Positions 17,338-25,945 of a DNA stretch of 64,000 nt are shown here, one piece after another. This DNA comes from JAAGZL01 sp050297535 (GTDB taxonomy: Bacteria > Pseudomonadota > Gammaproteobacteria > Chromatiales > Chromatiaceae). Below the pieces are notes generated by a model. The model did not search any database. It was not told the origin of the DNA and worked only from the letters and a program-made list of their open reading frames with translations. Within the stretch, counting starts at the first letter, position 1. Each line of letters starts with the position of its first letter. The stretch is from the NCBI GenBank assembly GCA_050297535.1, contig JBNKSV010000005.1, positions 1 through 64,000 of the forward strand, in the 5' to 3' direction. The position numbers were made by a program, and so were the translations under genes.

Positions 17338-19743
17338 CTAACTTGCGCCTTTATGCCTACGCAACAGCAGCGAATTGCTTACCACACTAACCGATGACAT
17401 AGCCATGGCCGCCCCGGCAATTACCGGATTTAGAACCCCGCCTGCAGCAAGCGGGATAGCAACAATATTATAAACAAGCGCCCAAAACAGATTCTGCCGA
17501 ATCTTATTATAAGTAGCATGAGACACTGCCAGCGCCTCCACCACCAACCTAGGATCACCCCGCATCAAGGTTATGCCAGCGGTGTGCATAGCCACATCCG
17601 TACCAGTCCCCATTGCCATACCCACATCCGCCGCCGCCAGGGCCGGCGCATCATTTATGCCGTCTCCCACCATGGCTATCCTGCGTCCTTGGGCACGCAA
17701 TCCCTCTATCTCCGCCGCCTTGTCGCCAGGCAGGACCTCGGCGATCACCTCATCTATACCGATAGTCGCCGCCACCGACTCTGCGGCATGGCGGTTGTCA
17801 CCACTGAGCATAATGCTGGTAACGCCCCTATCTTTCAGGGTCCGCACCATCTCTGCAACGCCTTCTTTGACAGGATCGGTTACGGCAACAAAACCCAATG
17901 CAGGATTGACCATACCCTGTTCTGCCACCCACATCAAAGTCTGACCTTGGTACTCCAGGGTCTGCGCTTGTTCCAACATGGTATCAATGGATATACCTTG
18001 CTCCAGCATCAAACGCCGATTGCCGATAACCAGCTGGCGCCCATCCACCTCAGCCAGCAACCCCTTGCCCGGGATACTGGCAAACTCCCGTACCTGCAAT
18101 AACTCCACATTCATCGATTTGGCATATTCCAGCACTGCCTTGGCTAGTGGATGCTCACTTCCCTGTTGGGCTGAAGCAACCAGCTGCAGCAGTCTGTCTG
18201 CATCACCATCCTGCGCCTGCAATTGCTCAACTGTGGGTACACCCGTAGTCAGAGTACCGGTCTTATCAAACACTATGGTGTCGCTGTGATGTGCCAGTTC
18301 CAGGGCCTGGGCATCTTTGATCAGGATACCCTGCCTGGCCGCAACCCCGGTCCCAACCATGATCGCCGTGGGAGTGGCCAACCCAAGGGCGCAGGGACAG
18401 GCAATCACCAGCACCGACACCGCGGCCAGAAATGCGCCTTGATGGTCATTGACCCACAACCACCAAATCATAAAGGTGATCAAGGCAATGATGATCACTA
18501 CCGGTACGAATATGGCTGATATCCGGTCCACCAGTTTCTGCACCGGAGCCTTGCTGGCCTGGGCGTTCTCCACCAGCTTAATGATGCGCGCCAGGGTAGA
18601 CTCGGTACCCACATTAGTGGCGCGGATACGCAACATGCCTTCGCCGTTGACCGACGCCCCTGTTACGGGATCGCCAGGACCTTTAACCACCGGCATGCTT
18701 TCACCGGTCAACATAGATTCATCCAGTTGGCTGCTACCATCCAGGATCAGACCGTCTACCGGCAAACGTTCCCCGGGACGCACCAATACCACCGCATCAG
18801 GTTGCACACTCTCCACCGGTATCTCTACGATCTTGCCATCCAGATCCACCCGTGCCGTCTCCGGTCGCAGGTCCATGAGGGCGCGGATGGCAGAGGTGGC
18901 GCTACGTTTAGCACGCCCCTCCATCCATTTACCGAATAGCACCAGGGTAATGATCATGGCCGAGGCCTCGAAATAGAGATGCCCCCCAGCGCCACCGGTA
19001 AACACTACGTATGCACTCAGGCCCCAAGCCGCGCTGGTACCCATAACCACCAGCACATCCATGTTGCCGGCACCCCCGCGCAGAGACTTAAATGCTCCGA
19101 CGTAAAAGTGTCTACCACTCCAGAACTGCACCGTGGTTGCCAACAGCAACTGCCACCATGATGGTAACGCCCAATCCAGGCCGAACGGCATTAGCAACAT
19201 GGGTAGGGCCAATGGCAGTGTCAGCACTGCGGATATGATCAACCGATTCTGCTCGCGCCGCTCTTGTCTGCGCGCCCTGTCCTCAGCCTGGGCACGTTGC
19301 TGCGCCGAGGTCGCAACCGGGGTTGCCACGAACCCAGCACGGGTAACGGCGTCCATCAGGTCTTCCTGGTTAATTGCCCCGGAGTGAATCGTAATCGCCG
19401 CCCGCTCTGTAGCCAGGTTTACAGTCGCCAGCTCCACCCCAGGCAATCTGGCCAACACCTTCTCCAAACGGGTAGAGCAGGCAGCGCAGGTCATGCCGCT
19501 TATATCCAATTCGATCAACTCGGTTGGCACCGAGAAACCGGCCTTGGCGATGGCACCAATGATATCGTTGACGCCAACATCGCTTTCCGTCAGATCCAGG
19601 CTAGCACTCTCAGAGGCCAGACTCACACTGGCATCCTGAACTCCAGGCAACTTGTTTAACACCTTTTCCAAACGCGTAGAACAGGCGGCACAAGTCATGC
19701 CTTGTACCGGAAGTTTGATACTGTAACCCTCTTCGCTACTCAC
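17338..19743 (-). CDS. copA: Copper-exporting P1B-type ATPase
   Basis: The 801-residue inner-membrane pump expels Cu(I) using ATP. Two N-terminal HMA domains (about 8-70 and 75-140) each carry GMTCAACSTRLEK. The membrane core has the ion-binding CPC in VIACPCALGLATP. The phosphorylation site is DKTGTLTTG, the nucleotide domain has the SEHPLAKA His-Pro pair, and MVGDGINDAPALAAADVG is the hinge. The start is GTG at 19743 with AAAGG just upstream. It is divergent from hemH; an imperfect dyad in the intergenic region may be a metal-sensor site. copZ follows. Confidence 0.96.
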   Translation of the reverse strand: MSSEEGYSIKLPVQGMTCAACSTRLEKVLNKLPGVQDASVSLASESASLDLTESDVGVNDIIGAIAKAGFSVPTELIELDISGMTCAACSTRLEKVLARLPGVELATVNLATERAAITIHSGAINQEDLMDAVTRAGFVATPVATSAQQRAQAEDRARRQERREQNRLIISAVLTLPLALPMLLMPFGLDWALPSWWQLLLATTVQFWSGRHFYVGAFKSLRGGAGNMDVLVVMGTSAAWGLSAYVVFTGGAGGHLYFEASAMIITLVLFGKWMEGRAKRSATSAIRALMDLRPETARVDLDGKIVEIPVESVQPDAVVLVRPGERLPVDGLILDGSSQLDESMLTGESMPVVKGPGDPVTGASVNGEGMLRIRATNVGTESTLARIIKLVENAQASKAPVQKLVDRISAIFVPVVIIIALITFMIWWLWVNDHQGAFLAAVSVLVIACPCALGLATPTAIMVGTGVAARQGILIKDAQALELAHHSDTIVFDKTGTLTTGVPTVEQLQAQDGDADRLLQLVASAQQGSEHPLAKAVLEYAKSMNVELLQVREFASIPGKGLLAEVDGRQLVIGNRRLMLEQGISIDTMLEQAQTLEYQGQTLMWVAEQGMVNPALGFVAVTDPVKEGVAEMVRTLKDRGVTSIMLSGDNRHAAESVAATIGIDEVIAEVLPGDKAAEIEGLRAQGRRIAMVGDGINDAPALAAADVGMAMGTGTDVAMHTAGITLMRGDPRLVVEALAVSHATYNKIRQNLFWALVYNIVAIPLAAGGVLNPVIAGAAMAMSSVSVVSNSLLLRRHKGAS

Positions 19744-19745
19744 CT

Positions 19746-19777
19746 TTGACCTTTACCCCGCTAATTTGGTGTAAACT
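19746..19777. promoter_or_regulatory. Imperfect dyad in the copA/hemH divergent region
   Basis: TTACCCC (19753-19759) and GGTGTAA (19768-19774) form a 7-bp inverted repeat (6 of 7) with an 8-base centre. On the plus strand it sits in the 20-base spacer between TTGACC (19746-19751) and TAAACT (19772-19777). A dyad in an overlong spacer is the layout of MerR/CueR-type promoters, but the sequence does not match the CueR consensus, and no such regulator is nearby. Low confidence. Confidence 0.25.
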
Positions 19778-19819
19778 CTATTCCTTGTTAAATTGACAAC
19801 AATCCCCAGGATATATTCC

Positions 19820-20836
19820 ATGCCTAGATATCATGGCCCATTTCCAGGCAATGACCAACCAGAAACCACTGGGGTATTATTGGTGAACCTTGGCACCCCG
19901 GACGCCCCCACCCCGACGGCGGTCCGCAGATATCTGGCGGAATTTCTGAGCGACCCCCGCGTTGTAGAAATGCCGCGCCTGCTCTGGATGCCGATACTGC
20001 ATGGCATCATACTGCGTACTCGCCCAGCCAGATCTGCGGCCGCATACCGCAAGATATGGACCGAGCAAGGCTCACCGCTACTGACCATCTCCAGAGAACA
20101 GGAACAGGCCCTGCAACAGCTCCTGAATCAACAGATGGATCGGTCGGTACGGGTGGAACTGGCCATGCGCTATGGAAATCCATCCATCGCTGAAGGGCTG
20201 GAGAAACTGCGCCAGCAGAACGCCAGACGTATCATCATATTGCCACTCTACCCCCAGTACTCGGCCACCACCACAGCCTCCACCCTCGACGCCATTGCCA
20301 AGGAACTGAAAAAGTGGCGCTGGCTACCGAATCTGGAATTCATCAGCCACTACCACGACCACCCGGATTATATCGAGGCCCTGGCCAACAGTGTGCAGCA
20401 ATACTGGCAACAGCATGGCCAGGCAGAGAAGTTACTGATGTCGTTCCACGGTATCCCTCAAGAATATGCCGATGCAGGCGACCCCTACCAGGACGAATGC
20501 AACACCACCGCCAGGATGCTGGCAACAAGGCTCAGACTGGAACCAGACGCATGGGCCATATCCTTCCAGTCCCGCCTGGGCAAAAAGCAGTGGCTCAAAC
20601 CCTATACCGATGAGACCCTGAAACAATGGGGTGCAGATGGCGTAAAGGGCGTGCAGGTTATCTGCCCTGGATTTCCAACCGACTGCCTGGAGACCCTGGA
20701 AGAGATCGCAGTGGAAAATCGGGGTGTTTTTGTTGCGGCCGGAGGTGGGGAATATGGCTATATACCGGCGCTGAATAGCTCGCCTGAGCATATGCAGGTA
20801 TTGGCTGAGATTGTTCTTAAAACAGTCCGCAAATGA
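19820..20836 (+). CDS. hemH: Ferrochelatase
   Basis: The 338-residue enzyme inserts ferrous iron into protoporphyrin IX, the last step of haem synthesis. The N-terminal GVLLVNLGTPDAPT is characteristic, as are PLYPQYSATTTAST, the catalytic His in LMSFHGIP, FQSRLGKKQWLKPYT and the acidic CPGFPTDCLETLEEI region. A TTG start 27 bases upstream is possible, but the ATG at 19820 is preceded by AGG at usable distance and gives the normal N-terminus. Its 3' end is convergent with argG across a shared hairpin. Confidence 0.96.
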   Translation: MPRYHGPFPGNDQPETTGVLLVNLGTPDAPTPTAVRRYLAEFLSDPRVVEMPRLLWMPILHGIILRTRPARSAAAYRKIWTEQGSPLLTISREQEQALQQLLNQQMDRSVRVELAMRYGNPSIAEGLEKLRQQNARRIIILPLYPQYSATTTASTLDAIAKELKKWRWLPNLEFISHYHDHPDYIEALANSVQQYWQQHGQAEKLLMSFHGIPQEYADAGDPYQDECNTTARMLATRLRLEPDAWAISFQSRLGKKQWLKPYTDETLKQWGADGVKGVQVICPGFPTDCLETLEEIAVENRGVFVAAGGGEYGYIPALNSSPEHMQVLAEIVLKTVRK

Positions 20837-20876
20837 ACGCTAATAAACGCAAATGATTTAGTTAATTTGCGGACAA

Positions 20877-20904
20877 AAAGGCCTGACCAACAGGCCAGGC
20901 CTTT
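20877..20904. terminator. Probable bidirectional terminator between hemH and argG
   Basis: AAAGGCCTG (20877-20885) can pair with CAGGCCTTT (20896-20904), or GGCCTG with CAGGCC at 20891-20896. Both lie between two convergent genes. A short A-run precedes and a short T-run is part of the stem, so termination in both directions is plausible though the U-tract is short. Confidence 0.65.
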
Positions 20905-20924
20905 ACCGTTTGCACAGCCTAGAC

Positions 20925-22145
20925 TTATTTACCCAACTTAGCCGCTACCCTCAACCGCAAGGCATTGAGTTTAATAAACCCTTCGGCGTCTTTCTGATTG
21001 TAGGCCCCGGCATCGTCTTCAAAGGTTGCGATTGACTCATCGAACAGGCTATTAGTCTCGGATTTACGCCCCATCACCATGACACTGCCTTTGTACAACT
21101 TAAGGCGTACCACGCCGTTCACCACCTGCTGGGTCTGGTCGATAGCGGCCTGCATCATAAGGCGCTCAGGGCTGAACCAGTAGCCGTTGTACACCAGGTT
21201 GGCGTAGCGCGGCATCAGCTCATCTTTTAGATGGGCGGCTTCGCGATCAAGGGTCAGGGACTCCATGGCGCGATGGGCCTTGAGCATGATGGTGCCACCA
21301 GGGGTCTCATAACAACCGCGGGATTTCATGCCGACATAGCGATTCTCCACAATGTCGTCACGCCCGATACCGTTGGCGCCACCCAGTTCGTTCAGAGTGG
21401 CCAACACCGTTGCCGGGCTCATAGCCTTGCCGTCTATGGCCACAATATCGCCACACTCAAAGGTCAGTTCGATATAGGTCGGTTCATCCGGGGCTTGTTC
21501 CGGCGCTACGGTCCAGCGCCACATATCCGCAGATGGCTCTACCCAAGGATCTTCCAGCTCATAGCCTTCATAGGAGATATGCAGCAGGTTGGCGTCCATG
21601 GAGTAAGGCGATTTCTTACCGGCACGCTTCATCTCCACCGGAATATTGTGCTTCTCGGCATATGCCATCAGCTTCTCGCGTGACAGCAGGTCCCACTCGC
21701 GCCAGGGGGCGATGACCTTTACGTCAGGTTTCAGGGCATAGGCACCCAGTTCGAAGCGTACTTGATCGTTGCCCTTGCCGGTGGCACCGTGAGAAATAGC
21801 ATCGGCGCCGGTCTCGTTGGCGATCTCGATCAGACGTTTAGCAATCAGGGGGCGGGCGATGGAGGTTCCGAGCAGATATTCGCCCTCATAGACGGCATTG
21901 GCACGGAACATGGGAAAGACATAGTCGCGCACAAACTCTTCGCGCAGATCATCTATATAGATCTCTTTGACCCCAGCGGCCTGCGCCTTGGCCCGGGCCG
22001 GCTCCACCTCTTCGCCCTGGCCGATATCGGCGGTAAATGTCACCACCTCGCAGCCGTACTCTTCCTGCAACCACCGGAGGATGATGGAAGTATCCAACCC
22101 CCCCGAATAGGCCAACACCACTTTGTTTACGCCGGACTTAGACAT
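20925..22145 (-). CDS. argG: Argininosuccinate synthase
   Basis: The 406-residue enzyme joins citrulline and aspartate with ATP to form argininosuccinate, the penultimate step of arginine synthesis. The N-type PP-loop is AYSGGLDTSIIL. Further family motifs are ISHGATGKGNDQVRFE, APWREW, SPYSMDANL and GIGRDDIVENRYVGMKSRG. An in-frame start at 22172 exists, but the ATG at 22145 has GGGAG about ten bases upstream and gives the usual N-terminus. The gene is convergent with hemH. No ARG-box operator could be recognised confidently upstream. Confidence 0.97.
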   Translation of the reverse strand: MSKSGVNKVVLAYSGGLDTSIILRWLQEEYGCEVVTFTADIGQGEEVEPARAKAQAAGVKEIYIDDLREEFVRDYVFPMFRANAVYEGEYLLGTSIARPLIAKRLIEIANETGADAISHGATGKGNDQVRFELGAYALKPDVKVIAPWREWDLLSREKLMAYAEKHNIPVEMKRAGKKSPYSMDANLLHISYEGYELEDPWVEPSADMWRWTVAPEQAPDEPTYIELTFECGDIVAIDGKAMSPATVLATLNELGGANGIGRDDIVENRYVGMKSRGCYETPGGTIMLKAHRAMESLTLDREAAHLKDELMPRYANLVYNGYWFSPERLMMQAAIDQTQQVVNGVVRLKLYKGSVMVMGRKSETNSLFDESIATFEDDAGAYNQKDAEGFIKLNALRLRVAAKLGK

Positions 22146-22256
22146 TAAACTTGCTCCCGAATCTGGACTCATATGCTGGAAAAGCGGCCATTATATAGCA
22201 AATGCCAAATGGCATGGGAGTTAGGAAGGGGTTTTCTATCTGAATATCAGCGAAAA

Positions 22257-23939
22257 TTAACGCTCTTGGCGGCGCCACTTCTTCACTATGGCATCCACAT
22301 CCAGATCATCCACACCCAACTGCCACTTCGCGTAGAAATCCACATCTTCACTGTTGGGGGTAGGATCAGGCGCCTGCATCTGGAATCTGGTGGCAACCGG
22401 TACAGACTCACCCAAAGCAAGGGCCTCACCGCGGGACAGGGTGGATAGGATATTGGTGAGATTGGCCTCGGCATCCGGCACTAAATCCCTGATGTACTGC
22501 TGATCATCCGGATTAGTCATGCGGAAACAGATAAAGCTGCCACACTGGGCCAACACCGTCTCCGAAAGCTCATGCGGGCGCTGGCTGACCACCATAAGCC
22601 CCACCCCGTATTTGCGTCCCTCTTTAGCGATACGCTCCATGGAACGGCGGGTACCCTCATATTGGGTGCCATGGGCACGCGGGATATATGCATGGGCCTC
22701 TTCACACACCAGAAGAATGGGAAAGTCTCTGGACTGGGAGTTCCAGTAGTTCATCTCAAACGCCAGACGTCCAATCTGGGCAGATACAGTAGGGCGCACA
22801 TCAAACGGCACCGAGCTAAAGTCAATCACGCTGATCTGGCTCTTGGGGACCGACAGACCTACAAATTCCCGTAGTAGATCTACCAGGGAATCAGACGATC
22901 TACGCCGCAGAGGCCTGAACAGGAAGTCATAACGGACATCGTTCATGCGACTTTGTAGCTTGATAAGAAACTCATCGAACTGCCCGAACAACGGACCCTT
23001 GGTCTTGCCAAAATCCAGGGTCTGTTCGTTGGCCCGCTTGAACTGGTCAAAAAGTTCATCCAGAGGAAAGTAGAGTGGCGAATCGATGGATATCTGGGAT
23101 GGAGGTATATTGGGATTCGCCTTCTTTCTCAGTTCATGCACCACCTCGCGCAGATAGGCGATCTGGATGGTAGAGCCGTCATCTTCCCGGTCGATCAATA
23201 AATCCACCAGCTCAGCAAAAGTAAGAAGCCAGTATGGTATCTCAAGCTCTCGTGCATCCAGGGCCTGCACTATACTTCTCTTGAAGGCGGTATTCCTCTG
23301 ACCATCCTGGCTGGTCCACACATATTCACCATGGATGTCTAGAATGATGATGTGGGCCTTAGGCATAACAGCGATTGCACGCTGAATGATATTGGCCACG
23401 CCCCAGGATTTCCCGGAACCGGATTGCCCCAGAACCGCCACATGCCTGCCAAACATAACCGATGGGTCAAGGCATACCCGCATTGATGGATGGCTCGGCA
23501 GATATCCCAGGTTAAACCCCTTAGAGCGAAACTTCTCGAACATTACCCCGACCTGTCCGCTGGACATGACGTGTACCTCAGCCCCAGGCACTGGAAATAT
23601 GCCCAGACCACGCTCAAACATGCCGTCTTCATTGATCTCGCCTACAGGAGTAAGGGAAAGTTTTCCTTTCCTTACCGGGCGCTTGACACTCCGCTCTCCA
23701 TCCTGGCCTAGCGTGACCTTGATCTCCGTCTCATCCTCGCTGGCGTTTGTCACCAACGCTATGATCTGTATATCGCGATCCTTGATGCGCACATAAGATC
23801 CGACCTGGCCTACCCTTATCTCATCACCTCCAACCAACAGCAGAGGGAACCCATCTTCAATATCTATCGTAAGAGTAGCGAACATACCGCTCTCACGAAC
23901 TTCGGTAAGACGCCCTATCAATGTTGTTGTTTTTGCCAT
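22257..23939 (-). CDS. HerA-like hexameric ATPase (DUF87), no NurA partner
   Basis: The 560-residue protein belongs to the HerA/FtsK-like DNA translocase superfamily. An N-terminal beta-barrel HAS-like domain (about 5-130) precedes the ATPase core with Walker A GQSGSGKSWGVAN, the strand IIILDIHGEYVW, Walker B ILLVCEEAHAYIP and the SQRPHELSETVLAQC sensor/arginine-finger region. HerA works with NurA nuclease in archaea and with SIR2 or other effectors in bacterial defence. Here the neighbours are argG and mlaA, and no nuclease or effector is adjacent. The ATG at 23939 follows AAGGTGA; a longer form from 23987 is less likely. A role in DNA processing is probable; a specific role is unknown. Confidence 0.85.
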   Translation of the reverse strand: MAKTTTLIGRLTEVRESGMFATLTIDIEDGFPLLLVGGDEIRVGQVGSYVRIKDRDIQIIALVTNASEDETEIKVTLGQDGERSVKRPVRKGKLSLTPVGEINEDGMFERGLGIFPVPGAEVHVMSSGQVGVMFEKFRSKGFNLGYLPSHPSMRVCLDPSVMFGRHVAVLGQSGSGKSWGVANIIQRAIAVMPKAHIIILDIHGEYVWTSQDGQRNTAFKRSIVQALDARELEIPYWLLTFAELVDLLIDREDDGSTIQIAYLREVVHELRKKANPNIPPSQISIDSPLYFPLDELFDQFKRANEQTLDFGKTKGPLFGQFDEFLIKLQSRMNDVRYDFLFRPLRRRSSDSLVDLLREFVGLSVPKSQISVIDFSSVPFDVRPTVSAQIGRLAFEMNYWNSQSRDFPILLVCEEAHAYIPRAHGTQYEGTRRSMERIAKEGRKYGVGLMVVSQRPHELSETVLAQCGSFICFRMTNPDDQQYIRDLVPDAEANLTNILSTLSRGEALALGESVPVATRFQMQAPDPTPNSEDVDFYAKWQLGVDDLDVDAIVKKWRRQER

Positions 23940-24019
23940 GTTTTTATTCACCTTGGTTGGGCAGAGAGATAAATTTAAGACAACCAACTGTTATGATAAT
24001 AATTTTAAGGATACCCCAG

Positions 24020-24094
24020 ATAACCAGCCGGTTATGTGAACACAATCAATATTAGCATCTAGAAACCAAGCTTACCTAAATAACCAGCGATAAC
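24020..24094. promoter_or_regulatory. Repeated ATAACCAGC element upstream of the HerA-like gene
   Basis: ATAACC-AGCC-GGTTAT (24020-24035) is an inverted repeat with 6-bp arms. A partial copy, ATAACCAGCGATAAC, lies at 24080-24094. Both are between mlaA and the HerA-like gene, the first about 80 bases before the HerA start. They could be an operator, but this rests only on symmetry and repetition. Confidence 0.25.
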
Positions 24095-24122
24095 AAAAAA
24101 GGCCCCTCACTGAGGGGCCTTT
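24095..24122 (-). terminator. Intrinsic terminator of mlaA
   Basis: Read on the minus strand just after the mlaA stop, AAAGGCCCC, loop TCAGTGA, GGGGCC forms a strong GC-rich hairpin followed by six T residues (complement of 24095-24100). The plus-strand side also ends in TTT. It separates mlaA from the HerA-like gene. Confidence 0.9.
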
Positions 24123-24145
24123 GGCATAGTAGCTGCTGCGAAAAC

Positions 24146-24874
24146 TTACTCAATAATACCTTCGTCAAACTGGATGTTTCCATCATCAACATCGCTCACA
24201 CGCTTCTGTATATAGGCATCACGAATAAATTCATACTTATCCAGTGCAGCCTCTTCCACGATATTGGTGGCACCCAACAGATCTGCGCGCTTATCAACGG
24301 CCCGCAGCACATAGGTGGTGTTTCTTACCCTTACCGGCTCTATGTAGGTAACTGGATCGGTAAACCAATCTACGACCGTACCGATAGCATCACGACCACC
24401 GCTTGGTCCGAAGATCGGCAGCACGATGTACGGGCCATGCCCCACACCCCAGTACCCAAGGGTCTGCCCAAAATCCTCACCATGCTTTTCAAGATTCATA
24501 TTGCTGGCTACGTCGATAAAGCCAAGAATACCTATGGTACTGTTGACCACGATCCTACCAACATCGGAAGCAGATCTCTTCAGCTTGAACTGGAGCAGGT
24601 TATTTATGGCAGAACCGACATCATCCAGGTTGGAGAAGAAGTTGCTGATACCTTTGTCAACAGGCGCAGGCATGACAGCGCGATACCCCTTGGCCAGCGG
24701 CTTCATTAATACCTTGTCCAGTATCTCATTGAACTCGAACATTACCCTGTTGAACCCCTCAAGCGGATCCCTCGGGTCGTTATAGCCGTTGGTACTGGCA
24801 CAGCCGGCAAGGGCCACAATAGCCACAGTCACCAGCGTTACCTTCAACTTTTTAACAAGATTCCCTCGCGCCAT
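24146..24874 (-). CDS. mlaA: Phospholipid-binding lipoprotein MlaA (VacJ)
   Basis: The 242-residue outer-membrane lipoprotein removes mislocalised phospholipids from the outer leaflet and passes them to MlaC for return to the inner membrane. A signal peptide ends in the lipobox LAGC (Cys about 24). The mature protein has the family landmarks DPLEGFNRVMFEFNE, NFFSNLDDVGSAINNLLQ, GRIVVNSTIGILGFIDVAS and HGEDFGQTLGYWGVG, then PIFGPS. AAGGA precedes the ATG. The rest of the mla system is not in this window. It ends in a strong terminator. Confidence 0.96.
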   Translation of the reverse strand: MARGNLVKKLKVTLVTVAIVALAGCASTNGYNDPRDPLEGFNRVMFEFNEILDKVLMKPLAKGYRAVMPAPVDKGISNFFSNLDDVGSAINNLLQFKLKRSASDVGRIVVNSTIGILGFIDVASNMNLEKHGEDFGQTLGYWGVGHGPYIVLPIFGPSGGRDAIGTVVDWFTDPVTYIEPVRVRNTTYVLRAVDKRADLLGATNIVEEAALDKYEFIRDAYIQKRVSDVDDGNIQFDEGIIE

Positions 24875-25280
24875 CTTTTTATCCTTCCGATTTATTAAAA
24901 CACACGGGAAGCCGGGCCTTGTATCGGCAATGATCGCCCCTCCCCATACAAAAATACAACAAGTCTCCAGAATGATACACCAGCTATCGCAATCTTGATA
25001 GTATCCAACACGATTTTTTTAATCTTTCACATACTACCCTGCTAGCAAACCAGAATCAGCTGCCAGGGTACTATCGGCATCCGTAGGGAATTATTTAACA
25101 TTTTTTTACCGTACACAATGCATCATCACTAAGGAATAAATATCCCTAACAAACACCATACGAAACAGCGAGATACACCAACAGATCCCCACGGCCCGCG
25201 GGTAGGCATTTACATATACCAACATAGCCCCAAACAAAACAGATTCGAAATAACGCCATGCATGCTTTATCCTATTTTGC
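24875..25280. other. Intergenic region between divergent mlaA and rnt
   Basis: This 406-base AT-rich stretch must contain promoters in both directions. I see no strong consensus pair, no repeat and no RNA-like fold. A 60-codon minus-strand ORF here has no ribosome-binding site or family resemblance and overlaps the rnt start, so it is not annotated. Confidence 0.5.
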
Positions 25281-25919
25281 ATGAACAAGACTGACTATAA
25301 CCCTGATATCGCCACAAGATTTCGTGGCTTCCTGCCTGTTGTGGTAGACGTAGAAACAGGCGGGTTCGATGCCGACAAAGACGCCTTATTAGAGATTGCG
25401 GCAGTTACCGTCAAAATGGATTCTTCAGGTGCCTTGTATCCAGCAGAGACCGTATCTTGCCACGTTGAGCCGTTTCCCGGCGCGAACATGGACCCAAAAG
25501 CCCTGGCCTTCACCGGCATAGACCCCCACCATCCATTTCGTAATGCCATGCCGGAAAAAGATGCCCTACACCATATCTCCGACCCGGTCCGTAAGGCCGT
25601 AAAGGCCAGCGGTTGCAACAGGGCTATCCTGGTCGGACACAACGCCTTCTTTGACCTGGGATTCATTAACGCAGCCGCAAAACGCTGCGGATACAAGCGC
25701 AACCCGTTTCACCCGTTCAGCACCTTCGATACCGTATCCCTAGCCGGACTGGCGTACGGCCAGACGGTACTGTCTAAGGCAGCGGAGGCAGCCGGCATAG
25801 AATGGAGCAACAGCAAGGCCCACTCAGCCATCTATGACGCAGAAAAGACCGCCGAGCTATTCTGTACTATCGTCAACCGGTGGCAAGAACGGTTCCCAGA
25901 GCAACCCTGGGATACATAA
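25281..25919 (+). CDS. rnt: Ribonuclease T
   Basis: The 212-residue DEDDh 3'-5' exoribonuclease trims the 3' ends of tRNA and other stable RNAs. The catalytic acidic residues are in VVDVETGGFD (Exo I), VGHNAFFDLGFINAA (Exo II) and AHSAIYDAEKTAELF (Exo III with the His-Asp pair). The segment ALAFTGIDPHHPFR is typical of RNase T rather than the DNA polymerase III epsilon subunit. Length is normal. No clear ribosome-binding site precedes the ATG. It is convergent with the amidotransferase gene, leaving 26 bases between the stops. Confidence 0.95.
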   Translation: MNKTDYNPDIATRFRGFLPVVVDVETGGFDADKDALLEIAAVTVKMDSSGALYPAETVSCHVEPFPGANMDPKALAFTGIDPHHPFRNAMPEKDALHHISDPVRKAVKASGCNRAILVGHNAFFDLGFINAAAKRCGYKRNPFHPFSTFDTVSLAGLAYGQTVLSKAAEAAGIEWSNSKAHSAIYDAEKTAELFCTIVNRWQERFPEQPWDT

Positions 25920-25945
25920 ATATTTCTGTAGTATTTATGCAACAT

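Noticed and set aside
22257..23939. HerA-like gene considered as an anti-phage defence system
   Set aside because: No effector, nuclease or other defence gene flanks it; kept only as an orphan ATPase.
25106..25288. 60-codon minus-strand ORF overlapping the rnt start
   Set aside because: No ribosome-binding site or family resemblance; lies in the mlaA/rnt promoter region.
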